From Phascolarctos cinereus (Eukaryota; Chordata; Mammalia; Diprotodontia; Phascolarctidae), in the NCBI RefSeq assembly GCF_002099425.1, contig NW_018343973.1:8182501-8246500 (forward strand): DNA of 64,000 nt, written 5' to 3'. Below are positions 1 to 11,184 of the stretch, piece by piece; position 1 is the first letter of the stretch; the number at the start of each line of letters is the position of its first letter. Position numbers and translations under genes: made by a program. The notes below the pieces were generated by a model. That model did no database searches. It was given only the letters and a program-made list of their open reading frames with translations, and was not told the DNA's origin.

Positions 1-454
1 GGTATAAAATGAAAATCATTAGAGGAAGCATAACAGAGGAAGGTTATAGGAAAATATTCCTCATTTTTAATAAAATATATATAAACAAAATAGATGCAAG
101 ATAATTTCTGGAGAGAAGTTATAGCATCTATACAGATCAGTTAATTAACCTTGAATACTCTCTATTGCTTATTAGATTCTATCAATACAACTGAAGACCA
201 TATCTCTCCATGCTGTCAAAATTGCCTGTTATCTCTTCAAATGTCATGAAACTTGCCAATTTGGCAAGCATCAGTAACAGAACAAAGCCAGGGAAACATT
301 CCTGGGGCCTCAGTCTAATTGACCCAAACACAATTTAAGTCTAGTCATTTAATGACTTGTGAATTTACTTAATTGTAATTCTACCTAATCTACTTTCCCT
401 CCATGTTTTCACAGCACATTATAAGAGTTTTTTTTTATATAGATAATAATTGCT
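1..454. other. AT-rich intergenic sequence
   Basis: No coding frame, RNA gene or repeat that I recognise. The sequence is AT-rich and single-copy in appearance. Confidence 0.5.
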
Positions 455-605
455 GAAATTTATATACCTCTGGATAGTTTGCAAAATTCTTTACATATAT
501 TATCACAATCCTCACAAAAGCCCTATGAGATAAGTACAATGGTATTATTTCCCCCATTAGCAGAAAGGTTAAATGATTTGCCCCTGGCCATACAGAAATT
601 CAATG
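455..605 (+). repeat. MIR SINE fragment
   Basis: The order of motifs matches the MIR core: a 'tttgcaaa..ctttacatatattat' block, then 'cctcacaa..ccctatgaga', then 'ttaaatgatttgcccctggcca'. It is strongly diverged, as expected for an ancient mammalian SINE. The 78-codon open frame over it is incidental. Confidence 0.7.
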
Positions 606-867
606 AGGCAAATTTTCTCCCAATTTTATGTCCAATATTCTTTCCATTAAAGAACACTGACTTTCTAACTATGACATTCACCTCCTGTATCAGTCAAGAA
701 ACTATCAAAAAATGAAAAGATACATGTTTGGCCTGAATTGTTCTTGATAAACACATTGTTTTTTTTTCTTTTTTTGCTCTCCCATTTAGTTATCTCTGAA
801 ACAGACAATTGTTTTACTGTTTCATAGAAATTTGTGAGAAAAGAAATACGTAAGACATAAAGCATAT

Positions 868-965
868 ATGATAATAGAACCTCTGAGTTGGAAGGGAATT
901 TATGTATTATCTCATCTTAGAGATAGGCAAATAAAGAACCCAAGTGTTTAAATAACTTATCAACA
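868..965 (+). repeat. Old SINE fragment (marsupial MIR/MAR type)
   Basis: Begins with 'ctgagttggaagggaatt' followed by a decayed 'atctagtccaa.. gatgaggaaact' type block, a signature seen in old marsupial SINEs. The exact family is not certain. Confidence 0.45.
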
Positions 966-972
966 TTAGCGT

Positions 973-1570
973 TTGTCCTTCCCTTTCAGAGGACCAATGA
1001 CATCATGGAATGATGTATTGACTGGGGCCTGAATTGGAGAGTTGTCAGCCTCTCTCTTCCAGTGTCATCAAAGTTTAGTGGAAAGACAAAAGTCAAGATT
1101 ATTGTCAATGGCTTGTAATGCACTTGATGACCTTGGTGTCTTTGATGTCTGATGAAGCTCTAAGCAATCTATAGTGCCTGCTTCAGCCACCATCATAGTC
1201 TGGCTATTGGAATAAATTGCTCTCATCTGTCCATTCTACCTGATGGGATGTCCTCACATGTTTGGGATAGACATCCTCTGAACTCCACAATGGGTTCGAG
1301 GCTTCTTGGTTACCCTCAAACTGATTTGTCTGCTAAGATGGTTTACTAGAGTATATCCTTTGCACATGCTATATAGCTTCTTGGAGGCACCAGTGAAACT
1401 TGGGTGACCAATTGGACATGAAAGGTGGGTAAGCACTCCTGAAAAGGCCTTGGCAAGCCATCTCACCAGAGGTGCTAGTGCTCCCTTAATACCCCACACA
1501 TGAGATATGGGAATTTTATCAATAGTAACAACAGAAATAAGTAGCAGAATTAGGCTTTCAGCCAAGAGCA
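973..1570 (-). repeat. RTE-tailed short interspersed repeat, copy 1
   Basis: One of five related copies in the window (others near 6195, 8925, 47630 and 48400). Its left end reads 'gtttgtccttccctttcagaggaccaatgacatca', which resembles the reverse complement of the 3' end of the RTE LINE ending near 58420. That puts the 3' tail on the left, so the element lies on the minus strand. I infer an RTE-mobilised SINE (RTESINE type). The 105-codon frame at 1254-1571 is a chance frame within it. Confidence 0.65.
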
Positions 1571-1955
1571 TCTGATTAGAGTGCTGGAAATTACATTATA
1601 TTATATTGCCTCCCTAAAGAATTTCCCACCCTCCAACCTTTCTACCATCAGCTACCTACGAATAATCTTTCCCTTCTCAAATATTTCATGTGACTAGTTG
1701 GCTGTCTCCAATGAATTGATTACATTATAATTCATACTATAGTTGTTTGTATGTTTGTTTTAGACATACTACTTGAATAATGTGAAACTGATTTTGTAAC
1801 CCCAGTCTCTATCATAGTAGTATTACACAGAGTAGCCTCTTAATTTCTACTGAATGAAATTAGATTTTAGTAATTTAATACTTTCCCCAGTTAGATTGGC
1901 ATTTGAAAAATCTCAAACATTTGCAGATTAACTTTTTTAAAAAAAATAACAAGAG
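1571..1955. other. Unassigned intergenic sequence
   Basis: AT-rich sequence without a recognised gene or repeat, running up to the target site of the HAL1 element that follows. Confidence 0.4.
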
Positions 1956-2827
1956 AAGTTAAGGAGGGGACTGAGCCAAGATGGCAGAGTAAAAGCAAGA
2001 ACTTGCTTGAGCTGTCCCCCAAACCCCTCCAAACACCTGTAAAAGAGGTCTCTAAACAAATTCTAAAGCAGCAGAACCCACAAAAAGACAAAATGAAACA
2101 AATTTCTCGCTCAAGACAACCTGGCTGGTTGACAGGAAAGGTATGTTGCACTGAGCAGTGAGAGGAGTGCAGATTGGCATGGGCACACAGGCCTCAGTGA
2201 ACCTAGAGCAGGCCTCAGAGGACTGAATCACTGGCAGCTGTGGCAAATTCCAGACTTCTTAATCCTTGAACACCAAAGATAACTTAGAAGGTCAGCAGGA
2301 AAAGTCTGTTTCTGTGATGGTGAGAGAGAAGTGTGGTGGGGTCCCAGCCCCAGTTCTTGAGCTTGTACCTGGAGCAGCAGCTGCCTCCAGAGCTTCCAGC
2401 TCATGGGCTGAGGGGGAATCAAGTGGCTGATCAAAGGGGGATTGCAGGGATGTCTTGCTGGTGCAGGATTCTCTTGCTTTGCCCATGCTTGAATCTAGGT
2501 CAGAGTTCTGGCTGGTGGTCCTGGGGCGAGGAGGAATACTGGCATGGTGGAGCTTGTAGTGGCAGTGAAGAGAGAATCCTCCTCACAGTTCCAAGACAGA
2601 AAAGAGTACTTGTGGTCACTCACAGACCAGAGCAGAGGTCAGGAAAGGAGTAAACACCTCCCTCTTGATCATAGCACCTTGGAAAAACTGAAAATTTATA
2701 GGTCGCTAGAAGTATCTCTGAAAACAGCTGCACAAAATCCCCAAAAGCTGGGATAGTACATTCTCCACACCAGAAGCAGATACCTACCTTAACAAAGAGT
2801 TTATAACTCAAGTAATTGGCTGGGATC

Positions 2828-3885
2828 ATGAGCAAGCAGTGCAAAAAGAGTCAGACCATAGAATCTTACTTTGGTGACAAAGAAGATCAAAACATACAAC
2901 CAGAAGAAGAAAACAAAGTCAAAGCTCTTACATCTAAAGACCCCAAGAAAAATAGGAATTGGTCCTAGGCCATGGAAAAGCTCAAAAATGATTTTGAGAA
3001 GGAAGTAGAGAATGGAGAAAACTGAGAGTGATGCAAGAAAATAATGAAAAACAAGGCAACAGCTTGCTAGAGGAGACCTGCCCAAAAAATACTGAAGGAA
3101 ATAACACCTTAAAAAATAGTCTAACCCAAATGACAAAAGAAGTCCAAAAAATTAATGAGAAGAATCCTTTCAAAAGTAAAATTGGCCAAATGGAAAAGGA
3201 AGTTCAAAACCTTACTGAAGAAAATACTTCCTTAAAAATTAGAATGGAGCAATTGGAAGCTAGTGACTTTAAGGGAAATCAAGAAACTGTAAAACAAATC
3301 CAAAAGAGTGAAAAAATAGAAAACAATGTGAAATATCTAATCAGAAAAACAACTGACCTGGAAATAGATCCAGGAGAGAGAATTTAAAACTTGCTGGATT
3401 ATCTGAAAGCCATGATCAACAAAAGAGCTTAGACATCATCTTTCAAGAAATTATCAAGGAAAACAGCCCTCATATTTTAGAACCAGAGGGCAAAATAGAA
3501 ACTGAAAGAATCCACCAATCATCTCCTGAAAGAGATCCCAAAGAAAACTCCTAGGAATATTGTAGTCAAATTTCAGAGTTCCCAGGTCAAGGAGAACATA
3601 TTGCAAGCAGCCAGAAAGAAACAACTCAAGTATTGTGGAAACACAGTCAGGATAACACAAGATTTAGCAACTTTTACATTAAGCTTGGAATACAATATTC
3701 TGGAGGGCAAAGGAGATAGAATTACAAACAGCAATCACCTACCCAGTAATACTGAGCATAATCCTTCATGGGAAAGAAAAGCATATTCAGTGAAATAGAG
3801 GACTTTCAAGTATTCTTGATGAAAAGACCAGAGCTGAATAGAAAATCTGACTTTCAAATACAAGGATCAAGAGAAACATGAGGAG
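2828..3885 (+). pseudogene. HAL1/L1 ORF1p relic
   Basis: ORF1p is the RNA-binding, trimerising protein of L1-type elements. The likely start is ATG at 2828, giving MSKQCKKSQTIESYF, a start shared with the other HAL1 copies; this frame stops near 2967. The reading then shifts. The open piece at 3028-3387 (119 codons) is rich in Glu, Lys, Gln and Asn with heptad-like Leu/Ile spacing and should be the coiled coil ('KEVQKINEKN', 'LTEENTSLKIRMEQLEA'). The piece at 3601-3798 holds the RNA-binding C-terminal part, with 'QAARKKQLKYCGNTVRITQD', which corresponds to the conserved L1 ORF1p block. At least two frame changes and internal stops make it non-functional. Confidence 0.75.
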
Positions 3886-4016
3886 GTAAACAGGAAAGAG
3901 AAATCATAAGAGACTTATTAAGGTTGAACTGTTTACATTCTGCATGGAAAGATAGCATTTGTAATGCATGAGTCCTTTGTCAGTATTAGAATAGTTGGAG
4001 GGAAAAATTATATGTA

Positions 4017-4046
4017 TGTAGATAGATAGATAGACAGACAGACAGG
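4017..4046. repeat. (GATA)/(GACA) microsatellite inside HAL1 copy 1
   Basis: Short tetranucleotide run in the HAL1 3' UTR. The other HAL1 copies carry different simple repeats at the matching place (51279 and 62342). Confidence 0.8.
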
Positions 4047-4928
4047 TAAATAGAGGGCACAGGGTGAGTTGAAGATGAAGGGGTGATATCTGGAGAATAA
4101 AGTTAAGTGGTGAGAGAGAATTATATAGAGAGAAAGAGAGAGGGAGAGGTAGAATGGGGCAAATTATCTCACAAAAAAACAGACAAGAAAAGGCTTTTAA
4201 GGTGGAGGGGAAATGGGGGAAGGTGAGAAGGAATGAGTGAATCTTATTCACATTGGATTTAGCTTAAGGAGAGAACAGCATACACACTTAATTGGGTATG
4301 GAAATGTATCTTACCCTACAGGAAAATAGAGGGATAAGTGGACAAGAAAGCAGGAGGAGGACAGAAGGGAGGGTAGTTTGGGGGAGGGGTAATCAGAAGC
4401 AAGCACTTCTAAGGAGGAACAGGGTCAAAAGAGAGAATAAAAATAAATGGGGGGCAGGATAGGATTAAGGGAAAGATACTCAGTTTTTCACAACATGACT
4501 ACTGTGGAAGTGTTTTGCATGACTACGCATGTATAACCTATATTGAGTTGCTTGCCTTCTCAATCAAGGTGGGTAGGTAGGGAGGAAAGGACAAAATTTG
4601 GAACCCAAAGTTTTAAAAAACACATGTTAAAAAAAATTGTTTTCACATGCAACTGGGAAATAAGATATACAGGAAATGGGGTATAGAAATCTATCCTGCC
4701 CTAAAGGAAAATTGAAGGGGAAGGGGATAAGAGACAGGGGGGAAGAGGTAGAAGGGAGGGAAGATTAGGAGAAGGGGTATTCAGAATGCATGCCATCTTG
4801 GGTTAGGGGGAGGGATGAGATGGGGAGAAAATTTGAAACTCAAAATCTTGTGGAATTTTGAAAACTGAAAATAAATTAAGCAATAAAAAAATGCTTGCTG
4901 AAGTAAAAAAAAAACAAAAAAAAGTTAA

Positions 4929-6194
4929 AACTATGTTAACTTTCCTAATATGACAACCTAAATGAAAGGAACAACAAATTGGAGAATACATGAATTGAAT
5001 TTGTTACTACATTTGAAAGCATACAGTGATTCCTCTAGGGGGCTAAATGTGTCTCAATTTATTTACTCTGAAATAGAAGTCATAGAGAAAACCAGCATTG
5101 TCAGACTGCAAATAAACAAATGGGGGATTAACGGATTGTTCAACATCTGAAGGAATAAGCCCAAGAAGACATTTATGAAAGAAGTGCATATTCATAATCT
5201 ATAACTTGGTTGGGAGGAAATACCAATCCCCTGGCACTAAGTAAAAAAAATGCTTCATCACTGTTACTAATATGTCTAATTTTGTATACCATGAGATGAG
5301 CGTTATTTCTAAGAGGACCCAATTTGCACTGTTGTTCATTGGTTTAATTTGCTATTTGCAATAGAAAGTTGTAGGAAAAGGTATTAAATCATCTTCAGAA
5401 TGATTTGATATGTTTATGGTAATGAAAGAATGCTCCTGAGATACTAATAGTAATAATCAGAAGTACACAAACTCTAAACAAAGCTCTGTAAACCTACTTC
5501 AGGACTCCTTTGGGATATTTTTCTGTTTAGTATTGGTATGTTATCTTGACACCAAGTTGATTAATTTTTTTTAAAATTCTAAAATGAAAAGAAGCTTCTA
5601 CTGTTTACTTTCCCCTGATCATCATTGCATCATCAAATCTAGTCTATAGCTATTTACTGAATAATTCCTTGTTTCTACTACTTTTTTTTTCCTTAAAACC
5701 TCATATGATTTTTGGTTTACTGACATAGATGTTGAGAATCCAGTGCTACCCCTGTGGCAAGAGAGATATCAAAGTAACTTCTCCTCATGTTAAATTAATT
5801 TAAAAGATATTCAACTAGGTAAATTCAGATATTTTCAATTTTTTAATAAATATTTTATTCCAGAAATAGGTATGCCTTATGAAGCATGTGACAACTGATT
5901 GCTCTTTACGTAGCTTTTCTTCAACCAAATGTGAAAGTTGCTTTGGTAGTTAAAAAAAATAAACAAAACCAAAACACAACACTGGAGTATTTGTTAAGAT
6001 TCTTCTTGATTCCATACATCATTTTGAATTTCTTTAATTTATTGAGGGCACACAGAGATCTTCTAGTAACGCCAGATTGGCCAAAAGTACCACATCTACA
6101 GTTCTAGGGATAGAGATTGAATCATTCCCCAATGGAAGATGGAAAGTTCAGACATCTACTGAATCAACAAATCAAACAAATTGTTGTTGCTGTT
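4929..6194. other. AT-rich intergenic sequence
   Basis: No recognised repeat family, exon or RNA gene across about 1.27 kb. The 62-codon frame at 4962-5150 has no recognisable similarity or context. Confidence 0.45.
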
Positions 6195-6738
6195 GTTGTT
6201 TATCCTTCGTTTTCTAACAGGACCAGTTACATCATAAGATGATGTCTTGACTTGCCTGTGATTTAGATTGAAGTGAGTCAAAGGTGCATGAAGTCCTCAG
6301 CCTCACTCTTTCTTCCTAAGCTATTGAAATCCAGTGACAGGGCAAAAATCAAGATAACTAGTGATGGCTGGAGATGCAGCCTTTGCATCTTCAATGCCTG
6401 ACCAAGTTCTAAGTGCTTCATAGGACTTGTTCCAACTGCCTTCATGGACATTAGAACAAATTGTTCTCATCCATCCGTTCTGCCAGAGAAAGTCTTCACA
6501 TGCTGGTGGGTAGACATCCTCCTAGCTCGCCAATAGGTTTGAGTCATATTGGTTACTCTCAAGCCAGTTTAGGCCATTTGTTGAGACAGTTTTTATCAGG
6601 GTGTGGCCATTGGGCATGCTACAGATGCTTGGAACCACAGCTGAGATTTGGGTGAATTACATGGACACTAAAGGCTGATGAGTATCCCTGAAAAGTGTTT
6701 AAAAACCAAATTGTAGGGCATATGTGAACACAAGAAAT
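6195..6738 (-). repeat. RTE-tailed short interspersed repeat, copy 2
   Basis: Close relative of copy 1 along its length. The left end 'gtttatccttcgttttctaacaggaccagttacatca' is the RTE-like tail in reverse complement. The right end is 'ggcatatgtgaacacaag', also seen at the end of copy 3. Confidence 0.65.
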
Positions 6739-7370
6739 ATAGTGCAGTGAATTTAAGGAATCTGATATACCTCTGAGCCTATGTTTGTAGGGGAGGAAGA
6801 TTTCAGTAGAAACACACCAACCATTTATTTCTTAAATCAAAATTTAAGAGGGCTTTGTGTGGCCAGACACTTGTTCCTGTAAGTAGCAAGTAAGAAAGGG
6901 ACAGGATGAGAATTTAATCTCTCCCCTACATCCACACTATCGACCATGTTATAAGATAAAATGGATAAGTAACAAATACTATATCCTTCTGGGAGCTAAG
7001 ATAGGACAAAATATACATGCTGAGAAAAAAATGGGAAGAGAGAAAAGGACTTCCCATAATCATTAACCATGAGTTTACTCTTTTGTCCCATGTGCTATTT
7101 ACATTTGAGTTTACTTCCCCTGAACTGTGTATGTACCTACAGAAAAGTATGTTGCACAGAATTTTAAGGGGGCTAAGTTTTATACATACTTTTTTACTCT
7201 TTTCCTTCAGTCAATACTCCTTTCTAAAAACTAATAAAGTCAGATTGACTGATATCTACTACTAATGATGGATGGAACCCACACTGATGGGGTTCAGGAG
7301 TTACAGGATTAGAAATAATATCCCCTAACAACTTTGAGGGAGAAATAACTGTAACAATCATAGTAATAGC
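6739..7370. other. Unassigned intergenic sequence
   Basis: No gene. The stretch 6850-6935 vaguely resembles the 3' half of a decayed SINE, but too weakly to name. Confidence 0.35.
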
Positions 7371-7560
7371 AGAGTTCTGGGTACCCAAACTGCTAATGCT
7401 AGTGTAGGTTGGGACAGTGAGTAAACATGTATAAAACTATCTAATCTTTGAGATGTTGTTTCAACTCTTATGGCCTCAATTTTCTCATTCACAAAATAGA
7501 AGCAATTGCATATAGACACTAAATAATTGTTTGTTGACTTCAATAACATAATTGCCTCTG
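7371..7560 (+). repeat. Possible decayed MIR fragment
   Basis: Contains 'cctcaattttctcattcacaaaat' at the expected place of the conserved MIR 'cctcagtttcctcatctgtaaaat' block. The rest is heavily diverged. Confidence 0.4.
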
Positions 7561-7646
7561 AGACAGAGAAGAATAGAAAAATTCTTAATGGCCATGGAGG
7601 ACATAGTGGAATCACTTGTATGGGAGGAACAAATTTAACTGAGATA

Positions 7647-7816
7647 CCTGGTCTTATTATTTATTTATTTTTGGCTAGGCAATGGGGTTAAGTGACTTGC
7701 CCAGGGTCACAGGGCTAGTAAGCATTATGTATCTGAGACTGAATTTGACTCAGGTTCTCTTGACTTTGTGGCCGGTGCTCTATCCACTGCACCACCAAGG
7801 TCCCCCCTGGTCTTAT
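7647..7816 (-). mobile_element. tRNA-derived marsupial SINE (short type)
   Basis: Body 7658-7805. In reverse complement it starts with a 'ggtggtgcagtggatagagcac' type tRNA-like head and runs to 'ctgtgaccctgggcaagtcactt'. It is flanked by an 11-base perfect target-site duplication, 'cctggtcttat', at 7647-7657 and 7806-7816. The left (3') side shows a T-rich tail in the given strand. Confidence 0.85.
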
Positions 7817-7867
7817 GATTTGAAGAGAGAAATTTATTGCAGCAGCTGGAGAAATATGTGTATTTGA

Positions 7868-8009
7868 GAGAGACAGAGAGAGACAGAGACATAGAGAGAC
7901 AAGAGATAGAGGCAGAGACAAAGAGGCAGACATAGGCAGAGACAGACAGAGACACAGAGACAAAGACAGAAACACAGAGACAAAGACACTGAGAGAGACA
8001 GGGACAGAA

Positions 8010-8062
<53 letters not shown>

Positions 8063-8081
8063 CAGAGAGAGAAAGAGAGAT
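7868..8081. repeat. GA-rich simple repeat
   Basis: Impure (GAGACA/CAGAGA)n followed by a nearly pure (GA)n run at about 8010-8055. Long Ser/Leu frames on the minus strand here are artefacts of the repeat. Confidence 0.95.
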
Positions 8082-8528
8082 TTGCTGTTGTAATCTAGAG
8101 ATTAAGACTGTGCTACTATATGAGTTGAGATCTTTCAGGGGTTGGATTGAAGTTGAGATCTGTGAAAAGTCAGTGAAATGTTTAAATCTTTTCCCTCCTA
8201 CTTTTTTACTCCTCTCCCTTCAATTACCTGGACATTTATTTACTCCAATGCTCTTTGTTCTTTAAATTGTTCATTGTTCCTAATTTGCAAAGTGTTTTTT
8301 TAAGCTAGTTTACATTTGATTTATCAGTCATAACTGCTGAGTGGCTTGTTTTCATTCTTAATATATTAATAATTTACAATCCTTTTACTAGCAGAGGAGA
8401 TAAACCATTTATCCCAGGCTATGTATGAGCGATGAGTAAATAGAAATAGGTGGTGTAATCAGGTTTGTTAAAACCAGAATACTTTTCTGAAAGGCATGTA
8501 GCCACAGTAAGAATACACTTTCCTCATT
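8082..8528. other. Unassigned intergenic sequence
   Basis: No recognised gene or repeat. Confidence 0.4.
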
Positions 8529-8580
8529 GCCCTTTTCTTTAGAGGTAAATTTTTGCCCTTTTCTTTAGAGGTAAATTTTT
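8529..8580. repeat. Perfect 26-bp tandem duplication
   Basis: A 26-base unit starting 'gcccttttctttagaggtaa' occurs twice, at 8529-8554 and 8555-8580, without mismatch. Confidence 0.95.
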
Positions 8581-8593
8581 CCCAGGTGTAGCG

Positions 8594-8890
8594 ATAAGTG
8601 AAGTGGAGTGGTGACCAGCTAGGCAGCCCAGTGAATAGAGTGTCAGGCCTAGAGTCAGGAAGACTGATCTTCCTGGGTTCAAGTCTGTCCTTTAACAGTT
8701 ACTACTAGCTGTGTGAGCCTGGGCAAGTCACTTAAACCAGTTTGCCTCAGTTTCCTCATCTGTAAAGTGAGCTAGAGAAAGAAATGGCAAATCATTCTAG
8801 CATCTTTGTGAATCATATCCCAAATAGTGTCACAAAGAATCAGACACAACTAAAATGACTAAACAAAAACAACAATTGTCATAAGTGAAG
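8594..8890 (+). mobile_element. tRNA-derived SINE with 'cacaaagaatcagacac' tail, copy 1
   Basis: Body 8604-8880. The head is 'aggcagcccagtgaatagag', the middle has the CORE-like 'gtttgcctcagtttcctcat', and the tail 'gtcacaaagaatcagacac' is the typical 3' end of a common marsupial SINE. Target-site duplication 'ataagtgaag' at 8594-8603 and 8881-8890. Three related copies lie on the minus strand at 38152, 42032 and 60473. Confidence 0.85.
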
Positions 8891-8924
8891 GTGTTAACTA
8901 AGTAATGTACTAAGGGGGGATTAG

Positions 8925-9085
8925 TACATTTGTGAGACAGCTTTCTCAGGGTGTGACCACCCAGCATGCTACACTTCCTTGGAGCTGGTCAGATTTGGGT
9001 GAATCAGTGGACACACCAAAGATGGATAAGCAGCCCTGAAAAATGTTCAAAAAACAAATTATAAGGTATATGTGAACACAGGATC
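8925..9085 (-). repeat. RTE-tailed short interspersed repeat, copy 3 (partial)
   Basis: Matches the right-hand third of copies 1 and 2 ('gctttctcagggtgtgacca', then 'ggtatatgtgaacacagg'). The tail-bearing part is absent. Confidence 0.6.
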
Positions 9086-9344
9086 TACTAATGAAGGATT
9101 AGGAAGAAACAGAACAGATCTACATTACAATGATGGGGATAGGGCCCTCATGAGAAGTGCTTTTCTCCTTAATGCTGTAAACTCTGCCAGATGGTGCCAT
9201 ACACTGTTCATATTTAAATGATTTAATGATTTTGGGACTGAATACAATTATTTTTTTTTCTAGTGATGGATCTGTAAAACCATGAAGAATACCTTAACTC
9301 ACTGCTATAAAGAGTAGTTATGAAATCCCATGAGATAAAGATAA

Positions 9345-9620
9345 TAATAATTCACAGTGTGGTTAGCATTTAATGATTTATATAACATTTTTATAAGAAT
9401 GATTCCATGATTTATATAGTATATTATTATCCACATTTTATACAGGGAAATTGGAGCTGTAAAAAGTAAAATATCTTAAATCTTTTAAAACAAATATTCA
9501 CATGATTTCTGTAGAAGGCTAGATTATCTTGCTTTTGGTCACATGACTAGTAAATACTGAAAATGAAATTTGAATCAAGATTTCTTATATAATATCTAGC
9601 ATTTTTTGTACTAGACCCTT
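9345..9620 (+). repeat. Decayed MIR SINE
   Basis: Motif order is that of MIR: 'gatttatatagtatattattatccacattttatacaggga', then 'ggtcacatgactagtaaatact', then 'tttgaatcaagatttctt'. An extra AT-rich segment lies in the middle. Confidence 0.55.
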
Positions 9621-9730
9621 CTAAAACATATTATAAAAGATTATCCCTGGACCTCTCCTTTACTTGATTGGTAGGACTTAATAAGTCTGTGACCTACAGG
9701 ATTAGTCTTAGAGAATGCAGGGATTTCCCT

Positions 9731-9950
9731 AAACACACATACACACACACACACACACACCCCTTTAGAGATGAATTGGAATAGTGTCCTTTTTTGTTAA
9801 ATTAATTTTCAAATTATATATATTATATATAGTTTAAATATATACACATTTTAAATATATTTGGATATTAATATACTATATTACTATATTAAATATATAA
9901 TATATAATATAAATATATATTTATAATTTAAATATGTATATTTTGAAGAA
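9731..9950. repeat. (CA)n run and AT-rich low-complexity block
   Basis: (CA)n at 9731-9762, then a TA/TATA-rich block at about 9815-9950. Confidence 0.9.
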
Positions 9951-10315
9951 CTATAAACCAAAAAATCATGTGCATTATTTCAGAGGTAACTTTTTTTTCA
10001 CTTTTAGTTAGAACTTCTTTAACTAATGGAAAATTTGCTTTCTGAATTTTAAGATTTTGTGATAATTGATGATTGGTTTGACTTGTCATGATTTTTCATT
10101 GTGCTCTCATTTTGATTTTTATGTTTCCACTGAGGGCATATTGGATTCTTCAATGTTCTCAATGTTTTGCATGAAACAGTATATGTAATATACCAAAAAA
10201 AAAAGATATCAGGTAAATAAAATTTCAGAGTTTAATTACACACAAAGATTTGGGGACTCTCCTTTTTTTTTGTCAGCTGCCAATTGCCTACAAGACTGCT
10301 AAGGAGGAAGGGTAG
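9951..10315. other. Unassigned AT-rich sequence
   Basis: Nothing recognised. Confidence 0.4.
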
Positions 10316-10317
10316 TA

Positions 10318-10498
10318 TAGGAGAAAGAGCAAAGGCTCTAGAATCAGAAGAGTTGGCTTCTAATGGTGCCTTTGATGCTTACTAATTATAAGACTTTGAA
10401 TAAATAATTTAATGTACCTGGGTCCCCAATTCTTCATCTATACAAAGACTGGGTTATATTAGATAGCATCACAGGTCCCTTCCAAATATATACTCACG
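10318..10498 (+). repeat. MIR-family SINE (THER1-like)
   Basis: Contains 'gtagtataggagaaagagca' at the head, 'gaatcagaagagttggcttc' in the middle and 'cacaggtcccttccaaat' near the end, in the order of the marsupial MIR consensus. Confidence 0.75.
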
Positions 10499-10831
10499 AT
10501 ATGATGAGGAATAGCAAGTTAGGGGTGCAAAAACACAAAAAACAGTTCATATCTGATATGAACATATCACGCATAGTCATAATATTTCATTTCTAAGTCT
10601 GCATAACAAATCAATGAATCCTAAGTGTTTGTTCAAATTACATTTACAAGAGACTTCCTTTCAATAATCATTTACTTAAGTTTTGAGGGGGCAATATCCT
10701 GATTTGGTTTTGTACAAAGATTATAGCAAAAATGATGGTGTGGTTCTTTAAATAATACATAGATGTTGAAGTATCAGAATAATAAAAAAAATTGTGACAG
10801 AGGCAGTTGAGAGAGACAAAGAAAATAAAGA

Positions 10832-10836
10832 CAGAG

Positions 10837-10893
<57 letters not shown>

Positions 10894-10913
10894 GAGAGAG
10901 AAAGAGAAAGAGT
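10832..10913. repeat. (GATA)n/(GA)n microsatellite
   Basis: Four to five GATA units run into a long (GA)n. Confidence 0.95.
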
Positions 10914-11012
10914 GATGCAGAAATAGGGAATATGGTCATCTATTAATTTTGAGAACTACAGAATGAGTCATAATTTCCTTATTGTTTATACAGGAGGCAG
11001 AATGGCATAATA

Positions 11013-11184
11013 GAGAGATGGCTTTTTTTTTAAAGGGATTTGAGTTAAGTGACTTGCCCAGGGTCACACAGCTAGTAAGTGCGTCAAGTTTTTGGTCTGA
11101 GGAGGAATTTGAACTCAGGTCCCCCTAACTTCAGGGCCAGTGCTGTATCCACTGCACCACCTAGCTGCCCTGAGAGATGGCTTT
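11013..11184 (-). mobile_element. tRNA-derived marsupial SINE (short type), second copy
   Basis: Body about 11026-11171. The target-site duplication 'gagagatggcttt' is at 11013-11025 and 11072+100 (11172-11184), 13 bases and perfect. The given strand shows the T-rich 3' tail at the left, 'gacttgcccagggtcacaca' in the middle and the head 'ccactgcaccacctagctgc' at the right. Confidence 0.9.

Larger units (their letters stand above)
1963..4921 (+). mobile_element. HAL1 (half-L1) element, copy 1, near full length
   Basis: Layout is a 5' UTR starting near 'gactgagccaagatggcagag', an ORF1 region, then a 3' UTR ending in an A-rich tail, with no ORF2. The 7-base repeat 'aagttaa' sits at 1956-1962 and 4922-4928 and is a plausible target-site duplication. 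The 5' UTR between about 2100 and 2660 is richer in GC than its surroundings. HAL1 elements are known L1 derivatives that keep ORF1 only and move with L1 proteins. The 3' UTR matches the ORF1-ORF2 spacer of the L1 at 25845-30023, then jumps near 4480 to L1 3'-end sequence, which marks where ORF2 was lost. ORF1 is broken, so the copy is dead. Confidence 0.8.

Noticed and set aside
1254-1571. 105-codon minus-strand open frame
   Set aside because: It lies within the RTE-tailed repeat and similar frames occur by chance in its relatives. No domain or gene context.
7715-7975. Leu/Ser-rich minus-strand frames that could look like a membrane protein
   Set aside because: They are translations of a GA-rich simple repeat and a SINE.
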